This document shows positions 23,828-34,128 of a stretch of DNA of 64,000 nt, one piece after another. The stretch lies in assembly GCA_025267735.1 (NCBI GenBank), contig CM046303.1, forward strand, positions 58,545,403 through 58,609,402, written 5' to 3'. Made by a program: the position numbers and the translations under genes. The notes beneath the pieces are model-generated. The model was given only the letters and a program-made list of their open reading frames with translations. It made no database searches and was not told where the DNA came from. This DNA is from Mactra quadrangularis (taxonomy: Eukaryota > Mollusca > Bivalvia > Venerida > Mactridae). Numbering within the stretch: position 1 is the stretch's first letter; each line of letters opens with the position of its first letter.

Positions 23828-24192
23828 CACTACCCTCCAAAAGTTTCTTCACAGTACAAATGCCAAGTTCAAGATTGCAGAATTATTATATCATTGTCTA
23901 TTTAGTTCATAATTCATACCATGGAAAACAATATTTCTATGGGTACATTTCATTTCCGAGTTGCAGCAAAAGTTATTTATCAGCCTCCAAAACTATGGTC
24001 TTACGTACGTACCACAATAAACCAATATTAAGTTTGAGCTATTTTTTGTATTTCACATTTAAAACTTAAGTGTATTAATTTTGAAAGCAAAATGAAAATT
24101 CATTTATCATTGATTTGCTTTTACAACTTTTTAAAACTCCACAGACTACAATGTAAATTGTAAATGTGTGAAGGAACTTTTGGAGGGCAGTG
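23828..24192. mobile_element. CACTACCCTCC MITE, 365 bp
   Basis: The left end CACTACCCTCCAAAAGTTTC is the inverse of the right end GAACTTTTGGAGGGCAGTG, giving about 26-bp inverted repeats. TA follows the right end. The termini resemble those of the CAGTACCCACC family in layout (CAGT-CCC-CCAAAAGTT), so the two may share a transposase. An 81-residue frame inside is a by-product. Confidence 0.85.
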
Positions 24193-24496
24193 TATTATTC
24201 ATCATGATACAAATGTATCTTGTTAGTTGAAGAGAGAAAATAGGTACTTTGTGTAGTCTCTCGTTATGTTCGTTCAAAGAGGTTTCGTTGTGTTGTTTGA
24301 ACTTGCATAAATCTTGTGTTGATCTACTTATTATTAAAGCTAGTTGGTTTCCTTGTTATGCATTATCAGAAAAAAGCTTTAAGACAGTATTTTTTTAAGG
24401 ATAGATTTCAAAACAAAATTTTGTTGGTACAATTAATGACCATTAGGAGGGAATGGGGTGAACAATAACAATAAGTACTACCCCAAAATATTTTGT

Positions 24497-24656
24497 GCAG
24501 CCGCCCGGCTAGCTCAGTTGGTAGCACGCAAGTCTACTGATTGAGGGGTCGTGGGTTCGATTCCCAGGCAGGGCATACTTTCGTGGAGTTTGGTCATGAA
24601 ATTATTATATGACCTATAAAATGTGTAGCTACGGCGTTAAACCCAACAAAACAAAC
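24497..24656 (+). mobile_element. tRNA-derived SINE, family 2 (short form)
   Basis: The head GCCCGGCTAGCTCAGTTGGT is an A box and GTGGGTTCGATTCCCAGG a B box; with a matching acceptor-like end (GGCAGGGCA) it can nearly fold as a tRNA. The body has CATACTTTCGTGGAG and the tail GTAGCTACGGCGTTAAACCC then AACAAAACAAA. A 12-bp direct repeat AAAATATTTTGT flanks it (24485-24496 and 24657-24668). Confidence 0.92.
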
Positions 24657-24668
24657 AAAATATTTTGT

Positions 24669-25100
24669 CTGCAAAACTTATTTTAATTCTATTTGAGGGA
24701 TGTGTAGGGCTCTAGCTGGCTCACTATACTAGCTGTATTTCAATCTTATTGAAATCGGATAAAATATATGATAGAATCTCACTGATTGTAGCATGTGTTG
24801 TAAGATGGTCGCAACTAACAAAACGTATCTGCTTTGTTATAGCATGACTTTGATGTTGTCATTTGAAATATTTTGGCCTTGACTGAAATTGTACCAATTG
24901 ATTCTTAAAATTATTTTGCTGTTCATAAATAGTGTAATTTTCATATAGATTATGGGCCTTCACTATGTATGGATGTGCTGCCGAATTGTCAGTATGCCGA
25001 CTTTCACCAATGTGTTCAGCCAAAAAATGTTCTGATATTTTCCGTTCTATAATTACTATATACGTAAAATAGCTAAAGTTCTAGCATGTTCTATGTATAT
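24669..25100. other. No feature seen
   Basis: AT-rich sequence without recognisable repeats. Confidence 0.35.
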
Positions 25101-26351
25101 GTAACAGGCAATTCGAAAATTTAGGCTATTTGTAAAATGCCTGAAATTTTTAGGCATTTTGTAAATTGCCTGGCCATTTTAGGCATTTTGTAAAATGACT
25201 AAAATTTCTAGGCAATTTACGAAATGCCTGAAAAATAGCTCAATATTTTACACATTGCCTAAATGTAGTTTATGGTCATGAGGTTTGAGGATTTCATTCC
25301 TTCTTATCCAAATAGTATTTGAATACTCCATAGGGTCATTTCTTCCTTTGTTGACCACAAAAGGTTGTCTACTGTAATCTGAATCACATTCAGCAGCCAA
25401 TGAACAAGTTATCAAAAGTGAAAAAATCATCAAATAAGAATTTTAACATGCAAAATGTTGTATTTTTACGTTCACAGCACATTGTAGCTCCTTCTGATTC
25501 AAAATTGTAGACTTGACATAACGTTTTGCGATTTTGTAGCAATTTAACTGTGTATTGTGTCTACTAATTCCAAGAAATAGTTATGTTATCAATGTATCAT
25601 ATAGCCACGGCCGTGGTGTAGTGGTTAGCATGTCTGACTTCGAATCTGAAGATTGCGGGTTTGAAACTGGTCGCGGCAGGTCATACCCTGTACATGAGTT
25701 GTTGGCCTCGTAGTATGGTAAGCTAGTACTGGTGATAGAAAAAGTGTCAAGAAAACCTATAGTGGAAAGAGCTGGCCGTCGTGTATATGACCTATATATG
25801 TGTTGAATGCGACGTTAAAAAAATAAGACAAGATAATATATCATAATATATCATATAAGATTTATAATGTTCAACAGTAACAGTGTTAGACTGAAAGGTT
25901 TTCTGATGAAGACAGTTTCGTATTGATAAATAAAACTACTCTTTCTTTGAACTTATACAATTTATAAGAAAATACGGTTGATGATAATTAATTTTTTTCA
26001 TCAAAACAGAACAATACATCATATAGATTGCCTGTAATATCAGAAAAGAAGTTGTTGTTAGACTTGATCGTGAACGTTTCCAATACTAGCCATTATTATT
26101 TGGATGAAAGTAATGTTCAACCGTTTATATGCATCAAACTTTGCTATATTCATATATTATTTCAAATATATTTCCTTGACCATTTCAGGCAATTTGTAAA
26201 AAAATCCCTTGAAATTTCAGTCAAATTGTAAAATGCCTAGATATTTTGAGGCATTTTACAAAATGCCTGACTCATTTAGGCAATTTACATAATGCCTGAA
26301 TTTTTAGGCATTTTACAAATTGCCTTAATTTACAAATTGCCTGTAACATAC
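25101..26351. mobile_element. Element with subterminal AGGCATTTTGTAAAATGCCT arrays
   Basis: The left end GTAACAGGCAATTCG and the right end in reverse (GTTACAGGCAATTTG) are inverted repeats. Just inside each end, the palindromic word AGGCATTTTGTAAAATGCCT and variants recur about 4-5 times (25128-25260 and 26185-26345). The middle is unrelated AT-rich DNA with a SINE insertion (25603-25844) and one exon-like acceptor further right. No transposase is present. A target duplication was not identified. Confidence 0.7.
25603..25844 (+). mobile_element. tRNA-derived SINE, family 3
   Basis: The head GGCCGTGGTGTAGTGGTTAG is an A box and GCGGGTTTGAAACTGG a B box. The body includes GGCCTCGTAGTATGG and the tail ATATGTGTTGAATGCGACGT then TAAAAAAATAAG. 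An imperfect direct repeat AATRTATCATAT flanks it (25591-25602 and 25845-25856). It is nested in the element at 25101-26351. Confidence 0.85.
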
Positions 26352-26404
26352 ACATTGTTGTTAGGTGATACATTACTAATAATTGACCTTATTTATTTTT
26401 TCAG

Positions 26405-26460
26405 TATGAAACAAATATAACCTGATTATCACAACAGTTTGAAATCATCACTGTATCAAT
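26405..26460 (+). CDS. Candidate terminal coding exon of the 62-residue frame
   Basis: ACCTTATTTATTTTTTCAG precedes it and GTAAGTAAGTT follows, an excellent donor. In phase 0 it adds YETNIT and stops at TGA 26423-26425. If the frame were real, a splice site 35 bases after the stop would be normal. Confidence 0.28.
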
Positions 26461-26981
26461 GTAAGTAAGTTATCATTCTATTTATTATTTCTAAACAAGG
26501 TTGAAACTCCCCTATATGCATATTTGTTTGTGATTGTTTGCAATGCTCGGCTAGCTTCGTGAACCATACACTAAGTTTATTATTTAAACCCAATAAATAT
26601 ATACTGAGATTCGTTTGTTTGCCAAGTTCAATTATTGTTTAGTAATACTCGTAGTTTGTCTAATGCAAATTTTGACTCTATGAATTATCTCCTTTTAGTA
26701 TAGCTATGCAGTAGTACTATAAAGGTAAAAAGCTGTGTGTAACTATTTACCTAAAAAAGGGAACATTTTTATCCACATTTCTCTATTAATTAACAAATGT
26801 ATCTGGTTGGGAATTACTTTTTTTACTGTTTATGTAATAGCTTCAATAACAATCAATATTGTGCGTAAAGTTTGACCCCGGTCTGATGATTCATTACATT
26901 GACTACGAATGTAGTATTATTATGCTCGATACTGATTTGAGTATATCGTCAAAACTCAAATGTAATTAATACAGGGATTAA
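26461..26981. other. No feature seen
   Basis: AT-rich sequence; no repeats or exons stand out. Confidence 0.35.
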
Positions 26982-27357
26982 TTTTTATACGCCCATTTTG
27001 AGAAAATGGACGTATTATGTTATGATGATGTCCGTCTGTCTGTCCGTGGACAATTGCTTGTCCAAATGATAATTCAAGAAAGGATGTACCTAGGTTCCTC
27101 AAATTTTATGTGTGGATAGCCCTTGGGTTGAGGAGGTTCCCTTTTGATTTTGAGACCCCAGGGTCAAAGGTCAAGGTCACTGGGACTTAAAATATGAAAA
27201 CCTTGTCAGTACAATAACTCAACAACGACTGTACCTAGATTCACCAAATTTTATGTAAGAGTAGCCCATGTGTCAAGGATGTTCCCTTTTGGTTTTGGGG
27301 CCCCTGGATTTTTTAACGAAAAAATTTCACTAAAAGAAGCGGGCGTCTGGTTTTGTT
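26982..27357 (+). mobile_element. Pearl-like element, third subfamily
   Basis: It starts TTTTTATACGCCCATTTTGA and GAAAATGGACGTATT, a hairpin, then GTCCGTCTGTCTGTCCGTGG. Two partial core units follow (CAAATTTTATGTGTGG, GGTCAAAGGTCAAGGTCAC; then CCAAATTTTATGTAAGAG). It closes GAAGCGGGCGTCTGG and TTTTGTT. The layout is that of the elements at 2176 and 12467 with different sequence. Confidence 0.78.
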
Positions 27358-27560
27358 AACATATGCGTAAAAGTTTTCAATTTAGCATATATTTCTGCCA
27401 TTTATTGTCACATCTTGACGAAACTTCATACAATGACATCATACTATGTGATGAACAGAATTAGAAAGTAAACAAAACTCTATCTGGCTTTAATATGGAT
27501 TATTTCCCTTTGAAATGTTTGTGTAAAATTTTTAAATCTGGCTTTAATATGGTTTCCACA
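27358..27560. repeat. Single Pearl-type core unit
   Basis: TATATTTCTGCCATTTATTG, GACGAAACTTCATACAATGA and GATGAACAGAATTAGAAAG match the units at 1-598. A shorter duplicate of TCTGGCTTTAATATGG follows. Confidence 0.65.
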
Positions 27561-27574
27561 TTACATTTCTTGTT

Positions 27575-27695
27575 GATATATAGATTGAGTTGTACACAGG
27601 TTAGTTGTCTCTTGCAGATTATAGAGTTGTCTTAACTTTTGGTCCAGTTGTCCATGGGTTGAGTTAGGTTGTGTTCATAATGGGTTGTCAATATA
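27575..27695. repeat. Cluster of GGTTGAGTTGTCC-type motifs
   Basis: GAGTTGTACACAGGTTAG, TAGAGTTGTCTTAAC, GTCCAGTTGTCCATGGG, TTGAGTTAGGTTG and GGGTTGTC follow within about 110 bp. The same words, in one orientation or the other, occur in the clusters at 10440, 46155, 48760, 51190 and 51450. Confidence 0.55.
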
Positions 27696-28462
27696 GAAGA
27701 GACTTATGTAAAATATTGTAAAACTTGTCAAAATCAACATTTTTATGGTTTCTGCATGGATTTAAGTTTAGTTTTATGTTAGTGGAATCAATTTTCATTC
27801 TAAGAAATATTCTATAAGCAAATTGTAGTAATTGCATTAAAGAGGGAGTTACTACTGTCTTGGGTAAATTCAAAATTATAAAACAAGTGTGCGCCACATT
27901 TTGTGGCTCATAGACTTGCAAGCTGTTTTTTTACGTTGTAGTATTTAATTAAAATGTTAAAAACCGTGACTAAACAGCAAATATGACTATTTGTGAATTT
28001 GAGATTCGGTAAGCCAATTATAATGTTTCAAATGAATCTCTATGTCTGAGGTCATGTATTTTAATTCCTAATGTTAAATTTACCTTCCTAAAAAATTGAT
28101 ACACATTTGATGTACATATACCTGCAGTTAGAAATATTGATATTGTTTTTTTAATGTAATATTTGCTAAGAAATGTTGCTTATAACAACACAAACATGAA
28201 TATGTTTTGGTTGATTTTTGCTTAGTTTATGCTAATTATATCACATATATTTTTTTCGCACATAAAGATTTTTATAAACAATTTTTTTTCCAACACAAAT
28301 ATTTTTATCAAACACATTAATTTATTATCCAATCAAATATTTTTTTGTAACATACATTTTTTTGTTTAGAATATTGCAATGTTAGCCATATACTAACATT
28401 GTAAAATTATATCTATGGTAGATAGCTAGATTATTTACGTCATCATTATACTATTAAATTTA
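27696..28462. other. No feature seen
   Basis: AT-rich sequence. One phrase (GAGGGAGTTACTACTGTCTTGG, about 27842) resembles the start of the MITE-like region at 47500. Confidence 0.35.
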
Positions 28463-28844
28463 CAGTACCCACCAAAAGTTTGGAGACAAAAGAAATTTAG
28501 CAAAATTCTTAAATTTCAATGATTGTTTTTGGTCGAACCATTATTTTTTATATGTTCAATATGGTTGGTGATGAAATGAAAACAGATTTGGTAAATGCAT
28601 CATATTATATACATGTAAGATTCAGCATCTGTTATTACATAGTCTCCAAAACCATCATCAATGTAAGTCTTTTCTATAACTTAGTTTGTAAGCTTCTCTA
28701 GTAGTCTCAACTACAAAATAGTAACATAAAATAAATGAGCTAAACTAAACAGCATTTAGAAATAAATTATTATCAATTTTTTTTATAACACCTATGTAGT
28801 ATGCTTTTAAAGTGAAAATGTCTCCAAACTTTTGGTGGGTACTG
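28463..28844. mobile_element. CAGTACCCACC MITE, copy C (intact, 382 bp)
   Basis: Terminal inverted repeats of about 26 bp: CAGTACCCACCAAAAGTTTG and GAGACA on the left, inverse on the right ending GGGTACTG. TA flanks both sides, the target duplication of Tc1/mariner-type transposition. There is no coding capacity. This is the reference copy for the interrupted copies A, B, E, F and G. Confidence 0.93.
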
Positions 28845-28896
28845 TAGATAGTAAATAGAAAAAATAATATTATTCTCACTAAAATAGTATTCTCAA

Positions 28897-29264
28897 ATTG
28901 GGAACTTTAGTCAGTTATCTTTCCCCGATAAAATTGGAAGCAATCCAATTGCTAAGTAGGTCTTTACAGTTGGAATCCTCGGATTTTATCATTGAAGTCC
29001 TATGTAAGGATAACAAAATATTGCATTTAATATCTTTCTTGTTAATTAAGATATTAAAAGAAGTGATTAAATTTAGATAGTTCTTAACCCTAAAAATACA
29101 AAGGTTGAATTTCAAACAAATTAAATGATTTTCAAAAAAGTTATTTAAGATTAATTTTGGCAAATTGACATGAAAATGTAAGGGTAAAATCCGAGTAATT
29201 CAACTAATAGGACCTACCTATTTGAAGTGTATACAAGGGGAAATAACTGACTAAAGTCTCTTAT
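28897..29264. mobile_element. ACTTTAGTCAGTTATC MITE, uninterrupted copy
   Basis: The left end GGGAACTTTAGTCAGTTATC and the right end AAATAACTGACTAAAGTCTC are inverted repeats. The whole sequence matches, in reverse, 51541-51839 joined to 54748-54828, so it shows the empty site of the insertion there. The 60- and 82-residue frames across it are by-products. Confidence 0.88.
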
Positions 29265-30130
29265 TGAATCCTCTGGTTATTGAAAATGGTGGCTCATAAT
29301 AATCATAGTACTGAAAGTGCTGTTGGAAGGAATTTTGTGAACAAAGCAATTCTTATGTATACATATACCATTCTTTCCTAAAGGAGGACTGATGAAAGTT
29401 TGTGAAAAAATGATCATTGATTTCTATGATGCAAGTTCAAGCTAAATAATGATTTATGTATTTTTATTAAATTGTTCTTATTAGAAGGTTTTTTAAACAC
29501 ATGAACAATAAAAACAAGAATTCTTATTTATAATAACAACAAGTATGTGGTAGTGTATAAGTTGGCAGTAGTGTGTTTGTTTGCAGAAAATTGTGTGGCA
29601 GATACTAATGTGTAATAATACAAAAACATTCTTCATACTCAGTTGAAATAATGTTTGATGGATGTAAACTAACATTAAATATCATAATTTAAAGTATTTG
29701 CTTAAATTAGATTTTTTTTTTCATATCATCTTCCTTTTAAAGTATATATATTTATCTGTTGAACTATTTTCTTGGTCGCATTAACTACATGTACTTGTTT
29801 TCTATTGAGTTAAAACCGAACTTTATTAGATGTTGTTCGTTCTTTTCAATATTGGCTGACCGTTCTTATATTAGGGATTTTTTTATAGTAAATCCTTCTA
29901 ATAAGTCCACAAGTTTGAGTTAATGGTGGTTTAATGGTGAAATGGCTGTTAGATAATCATAGATTATGTTGTAATGACAAGTATGATATTCATTTCTTGG
30001 CTTATGATAAGATATTTTTTATCTGTCAATGAATAAGCTAATTTTTAGAAAACATATGCAAATATGACTTTGGGAAAGAGATTAATTACAAATTAAAATA
30101 AATTAATGCCTAGTGATGTAAGAATATTTA
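29265..30130. other. No clear feature
   Basis: AT-rich. Words such as AAGTATGATATTCATTTC (29979) and GCAAATATGACTTTGG (30058) may mark the left part of the diverged element described at 30050-32462. Confidence 0.35.
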
Positions 30131-30141
30131 GCTAGCTGGGA

Positions 30142-30440
30142 AGCCGCCCAGCTAGCTCAACTGATCAAAGGGTCGTGCGTTGGATTCCCGGGCGGGGCAT
30201 ACTTTCGTGGAGCTTGGTCTTGAAATTATTTTCTACAGCCATTCTCCCTCCTAACCAATGATTTTTAATTATATAGGGCAGTTGTCAGTCACTGACGAAA
30301 GTATGTGCTTAGTAGTTGGTTAACAGCTTAATCCAGAGATTTAGTCTTTCCAGGAGAACTGATAGGTTGACTGACCACAGTTATATGACCTATTCAATGT
30401 GTTGCTACAGCGTTAAACCCAACAAACAAACAAACAAACA
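30142..30440 (+). mobile_element. tRNA-derived SINE, family 2 (long form)
   Basis: The head GCCGCCCAGCTAGCTCAACT has lost part of the A box and the anticodon region; the B box (GTGCGTTGGATTCCCGGG) is worn. The body is longer than in the copy at 24497, with CCATTCTCCCTCCTAACC and CAGTTGTCAGTCACTGACG. The tail is GTTGCTACAGCGTTAAACCC then (AACA)n. Imperfect direct repeats AGCTAGCTGGGA and AGCTAGCAGGAA flank it. Confidence 0.85.
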
Positions 30441-31414
30441 AGCTAGCAGGAAATCTTTTTTTAATAGTAAAACATGATACAAGATGAAATATATATTCAA
30501 GGAATTTAACTTTCAGTTTGTAAAAATTGTAAAAATACTACAGTACTATTGTAGATCTATTATTTTGTATTTTATATAACATTATAAAGTCAATATATTT
30601 GAATATGTGGTATTTTAAGAAACAGAACAAATGGAACATGAAAATAATTAAATACATATGAAGTCATTATTCAAAACTCTAGTCATATTCATAGTATTGA
30701 ACATTGCTGTCCACGCTTGATCTCTTATAAGAAACAGTGAAAATATGAGATTTTCTGACTTGTTTCTAAAGATAATTTATCATACATGTGAGGTCTACAT
30801 AAACATAAAATAGCCAAGGTCTTGGATGTTTTTGCAATGCTTATTTGCACATCGTTAATTTGAATTTCAAAATATAAAATATAGTGATTTTATATTATGT
30901 TTTTAAGTTATTTTCATGGAAATCTGGTATTTTTAGAAACGGGTTCAATATGATTAGGGTTATAACTAATTAAAGAGATAGAATAATTTAAATATATAAT
31001 AAGTGGCATTTTATATTAAAATTACATTTTGGGGTTTAAAGAAATACTTTATCAACATTATGTTAAATTCTTTTAAATCTTTGATTGTAATTCATATATT
31101 CTTAGTCATATTTCCATGTCCAAATATGACCTTGGCAAGAATGAAATTCCTTTCTTTAAAAAAATAATTATTTCATAAAGAGTAGATATAAGATATATAT
31201 AAATATTTTTTTCTAGTTATAAAGACATAAAATATGAAATGATATTCATAGATATACTGTAAATTTTAGAAGGCTGAGCAAATATGAATTAGGGCATTTT
31301 CATACCCAGAGGCTATCAGAATTCTCAATACTTAGTTTGACTTAAGGTTGATACTGTAAAATATAATACATATATGTTAAGCCACATTTTATTTTACTTT
31401 GAAACAGTTTCTAT

Positions 31415-31616
31415 ACACCCGGGTTGATAGCGCAGTTGGTAGCGCGTCGGGATTTGGATACTCATGCCCGAGGGGGTGCGGGTTCGAATCCCACCCGGGG
31501 AGGTTATACCCTTCCATGAGTACTGGTTATAGACAATAGTCTAGGTTATGTGCGCTGGACGCCATGAAATGACCTAAATTGTGTTGATATGGCGTTAACT
31601 CCAATAAATAAATAAA
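31415..31616 (+). mobile_element. tRNA-derived SINE, family 1 (internally deleted)
   Basis: The head GGGTTGATAGCGCAGTTGGT and B box GCGGGTTCGAATCCCACCC are well kept. About 85 bp of the body between CCCTTCCATG and AGTACTGG are missing. The tail GATATGGCGTTAACTCC ends in (AATA)n. A direct repeat TTTCTAT flanks it (31408-31414, 31617-31623). Confidence 0.92.
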
Positions 31617-32639
31617 TTTCTATGACAAAGATACTTCTGAATTAAAGAATTACAGTCAAAACTATCAAATTGTTTTTTTTATCTTTCACTGCTGCAAAAA
31701 AGTCATATTTATTTTGCATAGAGAAAGTCATATTCGTTATGTAGAAGAACGCTGCACAAATCTATTGTAGAAACTGAGAGATAATGAGATTTTTTTTACT
31801 TAAATTTCTTAACTTGTAATACAGTCTAACCTGTGAACAAAGGACAGTCATGGGAAAATCCAAAAGTGTCCTTTGTGGACAGGTGTCCTCTATGGACAGG
31901 TTCTGATGGACATGCCTCATAAAATGTAGAAATTGCTTCCCGGGCATAAGCCAGTACTAATTCTAACTTATAAACAACTGTTTGTAGTTATTTATCAGCT
32001 GTGCAATTGTCTCCCATTTATACCTAATCAACTAATCTAATTAATCAAACCTTTGTTATGATGACAAAATAAGTGTGCTCTTTTGACATTTTGACGAACT
32101 CTTTAAGACTGTATAGTGAATATCAGGACTCTAAGTTCGACCAAAATTTCAAGGGGAAGTCAAATCTTTTAGAGCTCAAACAAGCATGGTTACTGATTGA
32201 ATATTCTAGCACATGTACATTTTTGAATAATAAAAAATTCAACTTGAACATATATTAAATGAATCAACATATTCATACTAGTAATTAAGGCCATTCATAT
32301 TTTCTTGGATATTTTTTACACAATTATCTTTAAAAAGTTTGAAGTCATAATATTTTGTTGAAACGGCAAGCATACTTAGCATTGTTTGAAAAATAATAGT
32401 CATATTCTCTCTCAGAATCTCATATTCACGAATAGGAGTCACATATGTGCTGTTAAGTCACACCCCTCAATTAGTTGTGTGTCTTGTTTCTAAGTTATAA
32501 GCAGTCGTTTGTAGGAATGTTTTATACATCAACCTGTGGTCAAATGAAGTTAAATAATGTTTTGGAATTCATTAATTATGAAATGTTTTAACAGAACCCT
32601 AAAAGCAATGTAAGGTCACAACAAGTTGATCATGTGTTC

Positions 32640-32850
32640 TAGGGATTTTTCTGAAAAAAAATGGGGTGAGCAAGCGAAGAAAAAAAATTAAAAAAGTCTT
32701 CATTCACTTGTTTTACACAGCGGTTTGACCAAATTTTTATGAGCGAGCGAGGAAATAAAAATATTTTTTTTTTAAAAACCGTCAAAATTAAGGTGCGAGC
32801 GAATCCATAGAACATATGATCAATTTGTTGTGGCCTAAAAATCACAATAT
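32640..32850. repeat. GCGAGCGA-containing repeat-like segment
   Basis: GGGGTGAGCAAGCGAAG, ATGAGCGAGCGAGGAAAT and GGTGCGAGCGAATCC recur within 200 bp, separated by A-runs. The 68-residue minus-strand frame has no support. Confidence 0.35.
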
Positions 32851-32984
32851 GAAATAATCAAAGGGAAACTACTCTTACATACCTGATTTGAAATGTTGTA
32901 CTTTTTCCTTCAAGATAAAGTCAGCATTACCATTCTTTGGAACTTTTTAAAGTTATAATCTTAAAAGACTTATGTGTATCTTTG

Positions 32985-33165
32985 ATGTTTTAGGTACTAC
33001 AGTGACATAGACAAACAAGTTTTTACCAAATTGATTATAAAACCATGTTTGATGCTGAACTGTCTTTGATAGTATGGTTGCCATAGAATAATAGCTGATG
33101 TACTACTGTCACTTATGTGTTGGACAACTTAGTCTATGGAATCTCCTTCAGGTATAAACCATTTC
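32985..33165 (+). repeat. Dispersed repeat shared with 37325-37505
   Basis: TTTTAGGTACTACAGTG, ATAGTATGGTTGCCATAG, GATGTACTACTG, TGTTGGACAACTTAG and GGAATCTCCTTCAGGTAT match the second place in order. Each begins with an acceptor-like TTTTAG. Ends undefined. Confidence 0.55.
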
Positions 33166-33240
33166 TATTGTGTATTATTATTCCTCTTAAAACCCATGGT
33201 GAGTCATTGGTTCATTGTTAAGATTTTGGACCCAACAGGC

Positions 33241-33575
33241 AAACTCCTCACAGTGAATGCGTCACGCTTTGCTACTTCATCACTGCCAACACGAAAATCA
33301 CATGATGCTAGTAATACCATCTATTTATAGAATGCCCAAACTTCTCATAGTGCTTACGTCAAGCTTGTTATTTTTACAAATTATTAATCAGCACTTTTTT
33401 ATCTTTATGTACTTTGAACATCATAATTTACTACAAAGAGACTCAATTAGTAAAAAAAATTGATGTGTAACAGAAAAGATCAACAAAAAATATTCGGCTC
33501 TCTGAGGGACAAATTTACTTGTGGTGGCAGTGGTTATTGATTTAATAAAGGGAAATAACCGCTGCGAGGAGTTTG
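33241..33575. mobile_element. AAACTCCTCACAG MITE with a 10-bp target duplication
   Basis: Ends AAACTCCTCACAGTG and CGCTGCGAGGAGTTTG are short inverted repeats. CCCAACAGGC is present on both sides (33231-33240 and 33576-33585). Other copies are at 39722-40018 (inverted, partial) and 50736-50986 (10-bp duplication AGAATGTATT). Duplications of 9-10 bp point to Mutator-type transposition. The small frames inside are not genes. Confidence 0.85.
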
Positions 33576-34128
33576 CCCAACAGGCTGTAAGCTTGCCCAT
33601 CCCTAAACAATCATGCAAGATTGTTGAAATGGTACCGTGTAAAATGCCTAGTGCTTGTGATATTACTTCCTCTATCTAAGTATACCAGATTCCTGACTTT
33701 ATGTCATTGGCTGGTTATTTATTGACTCGACCTCACACCTTATTAGTTGTCATTGTATATCATGTGACTATATACCTTGTGTTACATACATGTATAAAAG
33801 GTTTTAATTGGTTACAAACCTCATAAATTCATTAACCACTTCAAACAGCATAGTATAAGGATGTATACAGTGCACTGCCAATCTATGTTTGGAGACAAAG
33901 AAAATTTACTAAAATTCTTAAATTGTCAATGCTTGTATGTGTAGGACCACTGTTAATAATATATTTAGTATGATTGGTGATGAAAACAAATAACCCAGGT
34001 CGATAGCGCAGTTGGTAGTGAGTACTGGTTATAGACAATGGTCCAGGAAAGCTAGGTTAGGTGCGCTGGATGCCGTAAAATGACCTAAAATTGTGTTGCC
34101 AGGGTGCTAACTCCAATAAATAAATATA

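Larger units (their letters stand above)
30050..32462. mobile_element. Diverged relative of the GCGAATATGAC element at 51840
   Basis: The right end reads AGTCATATTCTCTCTCAG, ATCTCATATTCACGAATAG and GCTGTTAAGTCACACCCC, parallel to the right end of the 2.9-kb element (TCATATTCGCACTTTATC, GCTGTTTAGTCATACC). Inside, GTCATATTCGTTATGTAG with AAGAACGCTGCACAAATC (31728-31763), GTCATATTCATAGTATTG (30683) and CAAATATGACCTTGG (31121) are decayed copies of the internal motif. A SINE is inserted at 31415. The left end was not found. Confidence 0.5.
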
